Below are positions 1-9,064 of a stretch of DNA of 64,000 nt, piece after piece; within the stretch, counting starts at the first letter, position 1; each line of letters starts with the position of its first letter. Below the pieces are notes generated by a model. It saw only the letters and a list, made by a program, of their open reading frames with translations. It had not been told where the DNA came from and ran no database searches. The translations under genes were made by a program, and so were the position numbers. Source of the DNA: GCA-1730015 sp964583825 (GTDB lineage: Bacteria; Pseudomonadota; Gammaproteobacteria; Granulosicoccales; Granulosicoccaceae); assembly GCA_964583825.1 (NCBI GenBank), contig CAZOXM010000004.1:40092-104091 (forward strand), given 5' to 3'.

Positions 1-426
1 TGTCACCTTATTTACCAAGCGGCCCACTAGCCTGCTTTCTTCAAGAGGATCGCCTTTCAGCTGCAATAGGCCTCACGCGAACCCGAATCAGACAGGCCAA
101 ACGCGATTGTCGCGTCGGCTGATGTTACCTCTTTGGTGTTTGTTGCGACCTCATCCACAGGGCCGGCGACAGGTGTACCGCGATCGACAGGCACACTCCC
201 GCAGGAATCAAACACCCGCCCCCCCCCCCCCCGCCCAGCGCCTGCAAAGTGAGAAACCGGTCACCACCGGGATAGTGGCGCCCCCGGCAGAACCGGGACA
301 CCACGACCCTGTTGCCATTGGTCACATTCTCGCTCATCAAGTGCGTGCTGAACCGGCCGATCCTTACTCTCTAGAGGCAGCAATACTATAAATCCCGCGC
401 AGAGACGCAAGCCAAAGAGTCTATTC
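1..426. other. Upstream region without a convincing gene; carries a 14-C homopolymer
   Basis: No convincing gene is visible. Short open frames exist on both strands, but their predicted proteins are low-complexity (Arg/Pro-rich or Gly-rich), partly because they read through the C tract at 219-232, and they show no domain. The stretch should contain the promoter of the GGDEF/EAL gene that starts at 427. I could not pick a convincing -35/-10 pair. Confidence 0.5.
219..232. repeat. Homopolymeric tract of 14 C
   Basis: An uninterrupted run of 14 C lies about 195 bases upstream of the GGDEF/EAL start codon. Such runs are prone to slipped-strand length change and to sequencing error. No gene is clearly interrupted by it, so a promoter-distance or 5'-leader effect is the only regulatory role that can be suggested. 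Confidence 0.9.
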
Positions 427-2670
427 ATGTCATCTGACGATATGAATTTCAACGATCCACCTGCCAGCAGGCATCGCGGTCCGCGGGATACCCTGCGATG
501 GCGCATTCTGTCTATTGCAGTCGTGGGTACAGTCGGGTTTATGCTGTTTCTCGCCGTCATGCTCAGTGAATCAAAAGACAGCGCGGATCTGTTGCAGGAA
601 ATCAGGGACGTTCGCTACCCGGTGCAGGAAAACCTGGTTGCCGCACTCAATGAACTTGAGTCGATAGATAATAACCTCGACCACGCATTTATTACCTCCA
701 ACGCGGCGCTGCTCGATCATTCCATGCTACTGGCAGCCCAGTTTCGCGCCCACCTGCATCAGGCTATGGTGCTGGATCCCGATCAACGTCAAAAAGTGAC
801 GCAGATACTCGAGAGCTTTGATGACTACTTTCGCAACTCCCACGCACTGGTTCAGGGAATTATCACCAAGCAAATCAACTACTCTGAAACAACCGGCATA
901 AAGCAACAAAACGCCTTCGCGTTTAACGCGCTTCTCGACGCACTCGGCGGTTTGCAATCACAGCAGACCAACGCGCTGGTAAATAGCGTCGATGCGGCAA
1001 CCAAACGGGCAGCAGAGTCCTTGCGGGCGGGACTGGTGACAGGACTGGTGACAGCACTTTTATTGTTTTTAATCGCCTTCATCACTACCCGGTATATCCT
1101 GCAGAGGATAAACACGATGGTCACTTCGTTAAAACAGATTGCGGTCGGCTCTGATGACATGGCTGTACGCATGCCACTGACAGGCTCTGACGAAATGACA
1201 GAGCTTGCATACTGGTTTAACACCTTTCTGGAAAAGCTGCAGCGCCTGACTCGTGAATCCACAGCAGAAGTTAAACGGCTGGCATTTACCGATACCCTGA
1301 CCAATCTGCCTAATCGACGTATGTTTCTTCATTGCCTTGGCATTGAGATAGAAAGATCAAAAAATCACGAAAGCGGCGGCCTGGCCGTGATGTTCATGGA
1401 TCTGGATAATTTCAAGCCGGTCAATGATCAAATGGGACATGATGCGGGTGATGAGTTATTGCGTGCAGTGGCAGACCGACTCGTCAATACTGTGCGCACC
1501 ACCGATACAATTTCTGCCGACAAAAGCAACGGCGAAGCACTTGGAGATTTGCACCAGCCCGATCCCGGACAGCCGGTGGTTGCCAGGCTTGCCGGTGATG
1601 AGTTCATGATGATACTCACCGATGTCGAGGATAAAGCACAGGCTGCTGTCATTGCAGAGCGCATTCGCGTTGCAGTCATGGAGCCCTACATGATCAGTGG
1701 GATGGAATGCTCAGTCGGTGTAAGCATCGGGATATGTTTATACCCACAACACTCCGGCAGGCTCGAAGATGACAAGGTAGAGGACCTGATCACCTGCGCA
1801 GACATGGCGATGTATGAAGCCAAAAATCACGGAAAAAATACCTATCGATTTTTCGATCCGGCACTGCGGGAAGCCACTGATTTAAAAATCAGACTCGACA
1901 ATGCTATTCGAACAGCGATTCCAAACAACGAACTCCACCTTCTGTATCAGCCACAGTTCCGGCTCGCTGATCGCACCCCGGTCGGCGCCGAAGCACTGTT
2001 GCGCTGGACTCACCCGGAGCTGGGTACATTTACCCCCAATGAATTTATCCGCCGCGCCGAAAAAAGCGGTCAAATTTGCGAGCTTGACGACTGGGTACTA
2101 GAAACCGTGATCAACCAACTGCATGAGTGGGAAACCACGCAGATTCAACCGCTGACAATCGCGCTTAACTTTTCAGCAGCACAGGCCAGCAGGCCGAATC
2201 TCGCTTCGGTGGTAGAAAGAATTGCAGGGCACCATAAAAATCTGTTGCGCTACATCGAAATAGAAATCACCGAGACATCAGCCATTGACAACATTGCCGT
2301 GGTTGCATCGAACATCGCCGCGCTGAAAGAAATGGGAATCAAGATCGCAATGGACGACTTTGGCGCCGGTCACTCCTCGCTTACGCTGCTCACGCGCTGT
2401 CAGATAGACACACTTAAAATTGACAAAGCAGTCACTGGTGAAATCAAATCCGACACGAAGTTTCGCGATATTGTACAGGCGATTATCGATCTGGCAGCCA
2501 AGCTAAACGTAGGTACAGTCGCCGAGGGCATTGAGGATGAAATACAGTCGCAAACGTTACTGCAGCTCAATTGCGATGTCGGCCAGGGGTATCTGTTTTC
2601 GAATCCACTAACCGCTGATGAATTTACCGAATTCCTCAACGAACACGGATATCAAGACCGGGCGGCCTGA
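427..2670 (+). CDS. Membrane-anchored diguanylate cyclase/phosphodiesterase (HAMP-GGDEF-EAL)
   Basis: A 747-residue inner-membrane c-di-GMP protein. One transmembrane helix lies near residues 27-46 and a second near 201-223, flanking a helical periplasmic sensor of four-helix-bundle type. A HAMP-like linker follows (about 224-280). The GGDEF domain (about 281-475) has metal aspartates in MDLDNF (325, 327) and the signature AGDEF at 389-393. The EAL domain (about 485-740) keeps EALLRW (522-527), DDFGAG (643-648) and AEGIE (699-703), so both halves could be active. An insert of roughly 25 residues (about 360-384) just before AGDEF replaces the place where an inhibitory RxxD site would be, so product inhibition at that site is unlikely. 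The net direction of catalysis cannot be read from sequence. The start is the first in-frame ATG; its ribosome-binding site is weak. Confidence 0.93.
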   Translation: MSSDDMNFNDPPASRHRGPRDTLRWRILSIAVVGTVGFMLFLAVMLSESKDSADLLQEIRDVRYPVQENLVAALNELESIDNNLDHAFITSNAALLDHSMLLAAQFRAHLHQAMVLDPDQRQKVTQILESFDDYFRNSHALVQGIITKQINYSETTGIKQQNAFAFNALLDALGGLQSQQTNALVNSVDAATKRAAESLRAGLVTGLVTALLLFLIAFITTRYILQRINTMVTSLKQIAVGSDDMAVRMPLTGSDEMTELAYWFNTFLEKLQRLTRESTAEVKRLAFTDTLTNLPNRRMFLHCLGIEIERSKNHESGGLAVMFMDLDNFKPVNDQMGHDAGDELLRAVADRLVNTVRTTDTISADKSNGEALGDLHQPDPGQPVVARLAGDEFMMILTDVEDKAQAAVIAERIRVAVMEPYMISGMECSVGVSIGICLYPQHSGRLEDDKVEDLITCADMAMYEAKNHGKNTYRFFDPALREATDLKIRLDNAIRTAIPNNELHLLYQPQFRLADRTPVGAEALLRWTHPELGTFTPNEFIRRAEKSGQICELDDWVLETVINQLHEWETTQIQPLTIALNFSAAQASRPNLASVVERIAGHHKNLLRYIEIEITETSAIDNIAVVASNIAALKEMGIKIAMDDFGAGHSSLTLLTRCQIDTLKIDKAVTGEIKSDTKFRDIVQAIIDLAAKLNVGTVAEGIEDEIQSQTLLQLNCDVGQGYLFSNPLTADEFTEFLNEHGYQDRAA

Positions 2671-2813
2671 GCGCTGCACTATAAGTCACCTGACTTGCGC
2701 ACACGGTGTCGGGGACACGTCGCACAACCACTGAAGCTAGGCAATAAGTCTGCGACTATGCGTAACCCCAATCGCACGGCTATACTGGATGCAACTCATC
2801 ACCGTATATCCCT

Positions 2814-4199
2814 ATGGCCAGACTACAATCGGTACTAGACCACGCTGACACCGCTCAGGATCAGGCGCTCGAACGACTGTTTCAGTTGCTGAAAATCCAA
2901 AGCATCTCAACTGATCCGGCCTACCAGGATCAGTGTCGCGACGCCGCAGACTGGCTGGTCAATGACCTTGCCGGCATCGGCATTGATGCCAGACGACACG
3001 ACACCCCGGGGCATCCGATGGTCATGGGTGCAAGTAAACCGGTACCCGATAAGCCGACGCTGCTGTTCTACGGCCATTACGACGTACAACCGGTCGATCC
3101 GATTGCGCTGTGGCATCGCGACCCGTTTGACCCAATGCTGGATCAGGCAGGCGACAACACGGTGATCAGAGCGCGAGGCGCCGCCGACGACAAAGGTCAG
3201 TTAATGACATTCGTGGAGGCATGCAGAGCATGGGTCGCTGTGCATGGCGAGCTCCCCTGTCAGATCCGTTTTCTTTTTGAAGGCGAGGAAGAATCCGGAT
3301 CTCCCTCTTTAATTCCTTTTCTGAAAGCCCATGCCGCTGACCTCACAGCCGACCTTGCGCTGGTTTGCGATACGGGTATGTGGGATGCAAACACGCCCGC
3401 CATCTGCACCATGCTGCGCGGTATGCTCGGCGAGGAAATAACCATTACCGGGCCGGATAAAGATCTGCACTCAGGCATGTACGGCGGGCCTGCCCGGAAC
3501 CCTATTCGCGTGCTGGCCGATGTACTGGCCGGACTACACGACGAAAACGGCCGTGTCACCCTCGACGGGTTTTACGACGACGTACCGGAGCTGCCCGCAC
3601 AGCTACAGGGACAATGGTCGCAGTTGAACTTCGACGAGACTGCGTTTCTCGGCGCAGTCGGCCTGGCGGAACCGGCCGGTGAAAAACAATACAGTGCGCT
3701 GGAACAAATCTGGAGCCGGCCCACCTGCGAGTTCAACGGCATCACGGGAGGCTACACCGGCGAGGGCTTCAAGACAGTACTGCCTTCAACGGCCAGTACA
3801 AAAATCAGCTTCCGCCTGACCGGCCAACAGGATCCGCACAAAATTCGTGAATCACTGCATCAATACATCGAATCGAAGTGTCCGCCGGACTGCACCGTCA
3901 CCTATCAGCCACATGGCGCATCACCGGCTACCGTGATGTCTATTGACAATCCGGCATTCAAAAAGGCGCAGCAGGCGCTTAGTGAGGAATGGCAAAATGA
4001 CGCCGTTTATGTCGGCAGTGGCGGCTCAATACCCGTCGTTGGTGACTTCCAGCAATACCTCGGTATGGAAAGCATGCTGGTCGGCTTCGGGCTCGACGAC
4101 GATCAAATCCACTCGCCTAATGAGAAATACGATTTACGCAGTTTCCAAAAGGGGATTAACAGCTGGATCAGAATCCTCGATGCGTTAACCCACTCATGA
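2814..4199 (+). CDS. M20 family metallodipeptidase
   Basis: A 461-residue cytosolic zinc peptidase of the M20 family, of the length usual for the carnosinase/dipeptidase group. The first metal-binding motif is YGHYDVQP (about 83-90), followed by the bridging Asp region RGAADDKGQ and the catalytic EGEEESGS motif. The dimerisation (lid) domain lies in the middle, and the C-terminal metal His is in DDDQIHSPNE. The family hydrolyses dipeptides or N-acyl amino acids; the substrate here is not determined. The gene stands alone between the signalling gene and a lipoprotein gene, with about 140 and 215 bases of non-coding DNA on either side. Confidence 0.92.
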   Translation: MARLQSVLDHADTAQDQALERLFQLLKIQSISTDPAYQDQCRDAADWLVNDLAGIGIDARRHDTPGHPMVMGASKPVPDKPTLLFYGHYDVQPVDPIALWHRDPFDPMLDQAGDNTVIRARGAADDKGQLMTFVEACRAWVAVHGELPCQIRFLFEGEEESGSPSLIPFLKAHAADLTADLALVCDTGMWDANTPAICTMLRGMLGEEITITGPDKDLHSGMYGGPARNPIRVLADVLAGLHDENGRVTLDGFYDDVPELPAQLQGQWSQLNFDETAFLGAVGLAEPAGEKQYSALEQIWSRPTCEFNGITGGYTGEGFKTVLPSTASTKISFRLTGQQDPHKIRESLHQYIESKCPPDCTVTYQPHGASPATVMSIDNPAFKKAQQALSEEWQNDAVYVGSGGSIPVVGDFQQYLGMESMLVGFGLDDDQIHSPNEKYDLRSFQKGINSWIRILDALTHS

Positions 4200-4414
4200 G
4201 TCCCAACGCACCGTAGATTTACTGACCCTGTCGTCAATAGTCTGACGGATGCATACCTTTTGGATTGTGTTCAGCTTACTTATTGATAATTAACAGTGAT
4301 ACGGATGGGCTGTGCCGATAATAATGCTATACATTTGGAAGCGTGCACACACCCGAACGTTGTGCGCCTTGTGAATCACGGCTGGTCATGTGCCACCACC
4401 CCGGAGACAAAAAA

Positions 4415-5254
4415 ATGAAAAGACTGACGCAAATTTCTCTGCCCGGATTCGGGCAACTGCCACTGGTGTGCATCCTCGCTGCCACGCTGACCGCCTGTGG
4501 TGGGGGAACAACCACCGGTGAAGCAGATGGTGAGAGCGGCGGCGGCGATTCGGACTCGCAGAGCCTGATCGGTGGGGAAAACGAAGAAATCGACACCGAC
4601 AACGATGGATTATTCGATTTTGAAGAAGCACTGATCGGCACCGATCCACTGCTGCCGGATACCGATAACGACGGTGTCACCGACGATGCTGAAGACAGCG
4701 ACAACGACGGTGTTGCCAACCTGACCGAAATTCTCGCCGGCACCGATCCGGCGGTTGCCGACAACCCGGATACAGACACGGGTGGCGAAGATACGCAAAC
4801 CGCGGACCGCTGCGATGACTTCAACTCCGACACCCCGGAGTGGGCTGACAACTGCTGGCTGCATGAAGGAGGCACCTACGCGACCAGTTCATACACCAGA
4901 GGCGTGCAACGCATCCTGTGGTGCCAGGGCTTTGATAACGACCAGGATCTAAATACATTCGCAGACGGCATCTTCGGCTCCAACACCGATCAGGCAGTAC
5001 GCGACTTCCAGGATGCTAACGACATACGCATTGACGGCGTCGTCGGCCCTCAGACATGGGGCAAATTGTTTGAAAAGCTAACACTCATCAGTAACGATGG
5101 CGCTTTTGACGTGCACACCATCGACGGCCCGAATTGTGACAGCAGCACCGCGCAGTTCTACCAGGAAGTGGAAGGCGGCATTGAACTGAAGGGCTGGAAA
5201 ATGGCCGAGTTCCCGGGCAGCACCAACCTTATTGATTTCGGAGCAAACCCGTAA
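4415..5254 (+). CDS. Lipoprotein with calcium-binding type-3 repeats and a peptidoglycan-binding domain
   Basis: 279 residues from the ATG at 4415. The signal peptide ends in a lipobox, LTAC, with the lipidated Cys at residue 28, so the protein should be anchored to a membrane, probably the outer one. After a Gly/Ser/Asp-rich linker come Asp-rich repeats of thrombospondin type-3 kind (DTDNDGLFD, DTDNDGVTDD, DSDNDGV), which in known proteins bind calcium. A peptidoglycan_binding_1-like module follows (about 165-225; FADGIFG, VRDFQ, DGVVGPQTW). An upstream in-frame ATG at 4343 would add 24 residues before the signal peptide and is rejected. The end is 6 bases before the next gene, so the two are probably co-transcribed. 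Likely role: calcium-dependent envelope or cell-wall attachment (inference). Confidence 0.85.
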   Translation: MKRLTQISLPGFGQLPLVCILAATLTACGGGTTTGEADGESGGGDSDSQSLIGGENEEIDTDNDGLFDFEEALIGTDPLLPDTDNDGVTDDAEDSDNDGVANLTEILAGTDPAVADNPDTDTGGEDTQTADRCDDFNSDTPEWADNCWLHEGGTYATSSYTRGVQRILWCQGFDNDQDLNTFADGIFGSNTDQAVRDFQDANDIRIDGVVGPQTWGKLFEKLTLISNDGAFDVHTIDGPNCDSSTAQFYQEVEGGIELKGWKMAEFPGSTNLIDFGANP

Positions 5255-5260
5255 AGCACT

Positions 5261-6280
5261 TTGAATAAAGTTATTGCTGTGATCCTGCCGCCTGTCATCC
5301 TGACAGGCGGCTGGTTATACCTGACGATAAAAGATCCCGTCGCCGATAAAAACAATGAAATCACTGCATCAGTATCACCAGCGGCGACCGTAGAAAACAC
5401 GGAACCGCGCCCAACATTTAGCTCCGACACAGTAACCATCGTCGAAGCACCGTTGGCACCCTCCACGCCACCGAACCCGACAACCGAAACCAGTCTGGCC
5501 ACCACCGCCTCCAGCACGCTTACAGATGAAGCATCGACACTGGGTAGCAGTGCCCTCAGTGATGAAGCATTCAGAAGTGCAGCAGCACAATTACAGTCGG
5601 ACCCTGCATTTCTAACAGCAACGCTCGCGCAGTTTCGACAGACGACTGACCCGACCCGTGCGAAGAGACTTGCCGCCCTGCTGGCTGACATTGATGATCC
5701 GAGAATTTTTGAAACAGCAGCCGAACTCGCCTACTCCGGTGATCCGCAGTCACAGCTGATCGGTCTCGATTTATTGAATCGCATTCAGACAAGCAGCAGT
5801 GATGCCCGGGATGTTGCTATTCAACTGCTCGGCACCGAAACAAACGAACAAGTGCTGGTTGCGGTCATGGACGTAATCGCCACACCCGCACGCAATGCCA
5901 CAGACAGCCAGCGTCAGCTCATATCAGACAACTTGTTTCTGCTATCCACACATCCTGCACCCGCTGTCCGTGCGCATAGTTTGTCTGTGCTCAGTCAGTG
6001 GCGCAGGCAGAGCACCGAGGTGACCAGGGCGCTCTCCGATGCACTGCTTGACGCGGACCCGCACGTCAGGGCGAGTGCCACTTACGCACTCAATGGCAGA
6101 GCACCGCTTGAAGCACAGGATGTGGAACGATTACTCACCGTTATGGAAAATCAGAGCGAAGCCAGGACCACCCGGGAAGCCGCCATGCTGACGTTGCAAA
6201 ATGAATCGTTGCCGGGGGCCGAACGACGCAGATTTGCCAATGCACAAAAAGCGTTGCGAACTCGCTCATCGAAGCCGTAA
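5261..6280 (+). CDS. Membrane-anchored HEAT-repeat protein
   Basis: 339 residues, starting with TTG at 5261, six bases after the preceding lipoprotein gene; no ATG lies near the N-terminus. One transmembrane segment (about 4-23) is followed by a Thr/Pro/Ser-rich linker (about 30-95). The rest is alpha-helical with HEAT/PBS-lyase-type repeats, for example around DDPRIFETAAELAYSGD, HPAPAVRAHSLSVL and DADPHVRASATYAL. Such repeats usually serve as protein-binding scaffolds. Spacing and orientation suggest it is co-expressed with the peptidoglycan-binding lipoprotein and may work with it at the envelope. I do not recognise a named family. Confidence 0.75.
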   Translation: MNKVIAVILPPVILTGGWLYLTIKDPVADKNNEITASVSPAATVENTEPRPTFSSDTVTIVEAPLAPSTPPNPTTETSLATTASSTLTDEASTLGSSALSDEAFRSAAAQLQSDPAFLTATLAQFRQTTDPTRAKRLAALLADIDDPRIFETAAELAYSGDPQSQLIGLDLLNRIQTSSSDARDVAIQLLGTETNEQVLVAVMDVIATPARNATDSQRQLISDNLFLLSTHPAPAVRAHSLSVLSQWRRQSTEVTRALSDALLDADPHVRASATYALNGRAPLEAQDVERLLTVMENQSEARTTREAAMLTLQNESLPGAERRRFANAQKALRTRSSKP

Positions 6281-6389
6281 TTCAACCGAGCTTAACAAGC
6301 CGCTTGCCGTCTCTAACGAATTTATAACGAGCTGAACTTTGATCCGACCAGCGGTCTATTAGGGTGAACCCACACTCAACGGTCAGGAC

Positions 6390-6920
6390 ATGAAAAAAAC
6401 ACTCGCCTTTATCTCTCTGCTACTTGCCCACTCTCTTGCACTCGCCGGCCCTCAATATGTCGACGAAACCGGCTTCGCCGCCAGTGGCTATGACGTAGTG
6501 GCATTCCGATCACTCGAACAATCAAGCGTCGGCACCGGCCAGCCGGAAGCGATACCCGGCAGCGCAGGTATCGTCGCCGAGTACAATGGCTCAAAGTGGG
6601 CTTTTGCGACCGAAGAAAATCGCGACACATTCCTTGCGGATCCTGCCAGATATGCACCGGTCTACGACGGCCATTGTGCCTTTGGTGTGGCTCAGGGCGG
6701 AAAGGTACCGGGCAATCCGAATCTGTGGAGAATTGTCGACGATAAACTCTACTTCAACATCAACCCGCAGGTAGTCGGTCTCTGGGAAGCTGACATACCC
6801 GGTCAAATCGTGTCAGCCGATTCCAACTGGATAAAAGCCGAAAGCAAGCGTGCGTCAAAAAAGAGCTGGAAAAAAATGAAAGCCAACAAAGGCACCTACA
6901 GCAAGGTAGCCCCGCTGTAA
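6390..6920 (+). CDS. Secreted YHS domain protein
   Basis: 176 residues with a cleavable signal peptide (about 1-19, ending ALAG). The mature part matches YHS-domain proteins: GYDVVAF near residue 33, the EYNGSKWAFATEENRDTFL segment that corresponds to the classical Y-H-S core, then YDGHCAFGVAQGGKVPGNP and LYFNINPQVVGLW. The lysine-rich C-terminus is typical of this periplasmic group. YHS domains are thought to bind metals; no specific role is established for this one. The gene is followed by a strong terminator at 6953. Confidence 0.85.
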   Translation: MKKTLAFISLLLAHSLALAGPQYVDETGFAASGYDVVAFRSLEQSSVGTGQPEAIPGSAGIVAEYNGSKWAFATEENRDTFLADPARYAPVYDGHCAFGVAQGGKVPGNPNLWRIVDDKLYFNINPQVVGLWEADIPGQIVSADSNWIKAESKRASKKSWKKMKANKGTYSKVAPL

Positions 6921-6952
6921 CAAAGTTAGTTTACTTGTCTCCTCCCCCTGTT

Positions 6953-6981
6953 CTGGCCGACTATGTCGGCCAGTCTTTTTT
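6953..6981 (+). terminator. Rho-independent terminator after the YHS gene
   Basis: A perfect 9-bp stem (CTGGCCGAC / GTCGGCCAG) with a 3-base loop is followed by TCTTTTTT on the plus strand. It ends the plus-strand unit 33 bases after the YHS stop codon. There is no T-run on the minus side, so it does not serve the convergent transporter operon equally well. Confidence 0.9.
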
Positions 6982-7017
6982 CAAAGCCGCTAACAAGCAG
7001 GCAGCACGACCATTTTC

Positions 7018-7926
7018 TTACCTGACCCGTATCCTCGGATCCAGTGCATCACGTAACCCGTCTCCCATATAATTCACGCTGAGCACGGTCAGTGAAATGG
7101 CCAGACCCGGCCAGATCACCCTTGCCGGTGTAAGCTGCATAAAGTTGGCACCGTCGTACAGCAGCCGGCCCCAGGTTGGAAAGTCAGACGGAAATCCAAG
7201 CCCCAGAAAACTCAAGGCCGATTCGGTAATGATCGCGTTTGCAATACCGAGCGTGGCCGAAACCATAATCGGACTGAGCACGTTAGGCAGTATATGTCTT
7301 GAAATGATTCTCCTGGCCGGGGTACCGATACTGCGCGCAGCAACGACAAACTCCTGCTCCTTAATCGTCAGCACATCACCCCGCACAATGCGCGCGGTTT
7401 GCATCCAGCTGGTGATACCAATAACAAAAACAATCAGTATAAAAATACCGGTCTCGGGTCCGAACGCCGAGCGCAGCGAATCGCGAAACAACATAATGAT
7501 CACCAGCAGCAGCGGCAACAACGGCAACGCAAGGAACAGATCCGTCAGACGCATCAGCGGGCCATCCAGCTTCTTAAAAAAACCGGCCAGCACGCCAACC
7601 ACCGCACCGAGAAGCAACGCCAGCAACATAGCTACAACACCGACAAGCAGGGAAACACGTCCACCGGCCATGACCTGAGCCAGCGTGTCCCGACCCAGAT
7701 TATCAGTACCCATCGGGTGCTCCCAGCTGGGTGACAGATTCTTGTTGCGAATATCCAGGTATTGCGGATCAATCGTATGTATGTAAGGTCCGAATACCAC
7801 CATAAAAACAATAAACAGAAAAACAACAGCGCCGACCATCGCCCCTTTGTGGGTGCGAAACTGCAGCCAGACATCGCGCCACAGCGAGCGGTGCTCGGGC
7901 ATCTCTTCTACCAGCGCTTCACTCAT
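7018..7926 (-). CDS. ABC transporter permease, DppC/OppC family
   Basis: 302 residues, inner-membrane permease of the peptide/nickel-type ABC importer family. An N-terminal helix (MVGAVVFLFIVFMVVFGPYI region) precedes HPMGTDNLGRD, the hallmark of DppC-type proteins. About five further helices follow, with the cytoplasmic EAA loop near ARSIGTPARRIISRHILPN. It overlaps the upstream permease gene by 8 bases, showing translational coupling. It is the last gene of a minus-strand cluster running ATPase, ATPase, SBP, permease, permease. Confidence 0.93.
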   Translation of the reverse strand: MSEALVEEMPEHRSLWRDVWLQFRTHKGAMVGAVVFLFIVFMVVFGPYIHTIDPQYLDIRNKNLSPSWEHPMGTDNLGRDTLAQVMAGGRVSLLVGVVAMLLALLLGAVVGVLAGFFKKLDGPLMRLTDLFLALPLLPLLLVIIMLFRDSLRSAFGPETGIFILIVFVIGITSWMQTARIVRGDVLTIKEQEFVVAARSIGTPARRIISRHILPNVLSPIMVSATLGIANAIITESALSFLGLGFPSDFPTWGRLLYDGANFMQLTPARVIWPGLAISLTVLSVNYMGDGLRDALDPRIRVR

Positions 7927-8932
7927 AGCGAATCCTCGGATCGAGGATGCCGTAAATCAGATCGGCAATCAGATTAAAAAGCACGATTAATACAGCAAAT
8001 ATAAAGGTGAGCGTCTGTACCAGCGGGATGTCAGCCCCCTGAATACCGATAATCAACAATTGCCCCAGCCCGTTCACTCTGAAAATCTGTTCAGTGATAA
8101 TCGCGCCGGCAAAGATCTGCGGTATACCCAGTGCAATAACGGTAACCACCGGAATCAGGGAGTTTCTCAGTACATGTATTAATAGAACAGTGCGTTCTTT
8201 AAGGCCCTTGGCACGTGCCGTTCTCACATAGTCCTGCGACAGGTTATCCAGCATCGACGCGCGCATGAATCGCGACAACTGGGACGCGTTGAACAGGGCC
8301 AGCACCATCACCGGCATGATCATCTGCTTAATCTGAAACCAAAGGCTCGGCAGATCAGTCACCTTGTGAGTGGTATCGTAAATCGATGGCAACCAGCCGA
8401 GCGTTGAACTGAAAATAACGATCATCACCAGGCCGGTAAAAAAAGTCGGCACCGAAAAACCAACCATAGAGATAAAGGTACCGACCTGATCAAACACCGA
8501 ATACTGCCGGTACGCTGAAACCACACCGATGGGTATGGCGATCAGTATGCCGACCACATAAGACATGCCCACCACCCACAGTGTCTGTGGCATACGCTCG
8601 ACAATCAGGTCAACTACCGGGCTGCGGGTGGCCCACGATTGCACACGCAATCGATTCTCGCTGTCACCGATGGTGATGCCAAACCACTGTTCAATCATGT
8701 TCAGTGGTTCGTTGATAAAAAACTGTTGCAGCCACTTCAAATAGCGAACCGGGAACGGCTCACCCAGACCGAGCGAGAGGCGGATTTTTTCCCGAACCTC
8801 CGGCGGTATGGTTAGTGGCAGGTTACCCGTCGGATCATTGGGCGCCAGATCCAGAATGGCAAAGATTAAAAAACTAATCACCAACAGCGTGGGTATGGCA
8901 AAGAGCAGCCGGCGAATCGTGTAGTTAAACAT
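7919..8932 (-). CDS. ABC transporter permease, DppB/OppB family
   Basis: 337 residues, partner inner-membrane permease. It begins with the typical TIRRLLFAIPTLLVISFLIF helix and the large periplasmic loop of DppB proteins. The EAA loop is near DYVRTARAKGLKERTVLLIHVLRNSLIP, and the C-terminus ends in the usual YGILDPRIRYE. It couples to the DppC-type gene by an 8-base overlap. A 10-bp intercistronic hairpin (9021-9053) separates it from the upstream binding-protein gene, which probably sets different expression levels for the two. Confidence 0.93.
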   Translation of the reverse strand: MFNYTIRRLLFAIPTLLVISFLIFAILDLAPNDPTGNLPLTIPPEVREKIRLSLGLGEPFPVRYLKWLQQFFINEPLNMIEQWFGITIGDSENRLRVQSWATRSPVVDLIVERMPQTLWVVGMSYVVGILIAIPIGVVSAYRQYSVFDQVGTFISMVGFSVPTFFTGLVMIVIFSSTLGWLPSIYDTTHKVTDLPSLWFQIKQMIMPVMVLALFNASQLSRFMRASMLDNLSQDYVRTARAKGLKERTVLLIHVLRNSLIPVVTVIALGIPQIFAGAIITEQIFRVNGLGQLLIIGIQGADIPLVQTLTFIFAVLIVLFNLIADLIYGILDPRIRYE

Positions 8933-9020
8933 GAGCAGCTGATAATCCGGGATTTTACTTCTATTGGTGCTGAATCACGCCGTGTTACGGATCAGCATTT
9001 ATTGACTCACTGGTCACGGT

Positions 9021-9053
9021 TCACTGTCGGCCGGCCAATGCGACCGACAGTGA
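9021..9053 (-). promoter_or_regulatory. Intercistronic stem-loop between SBP and permease genes
   Basis: A perfect 10-bp inverted repeat (TCACTGTCGG / CCGACAGTGA) with a 13-base loop lies 12 bases after the SBP stop codon and about 90 bases before dppB. No T-run follows it on the minus strand. It therefore looks like an mRNA-protecting or attenuating hairpin, as known between malE and malF, rather than a full terminator. Confidence 0.7.
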
Positions 9054-9064
9054 CAGAAGCCCTG

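Noticed and set aside
107..391. 94-residue plus-strand open frame at the left end
   Set aside because: Low-complexity Arg/Pro-rich translation that depends on the C-run; no domain, no clear ribosome-binding site.
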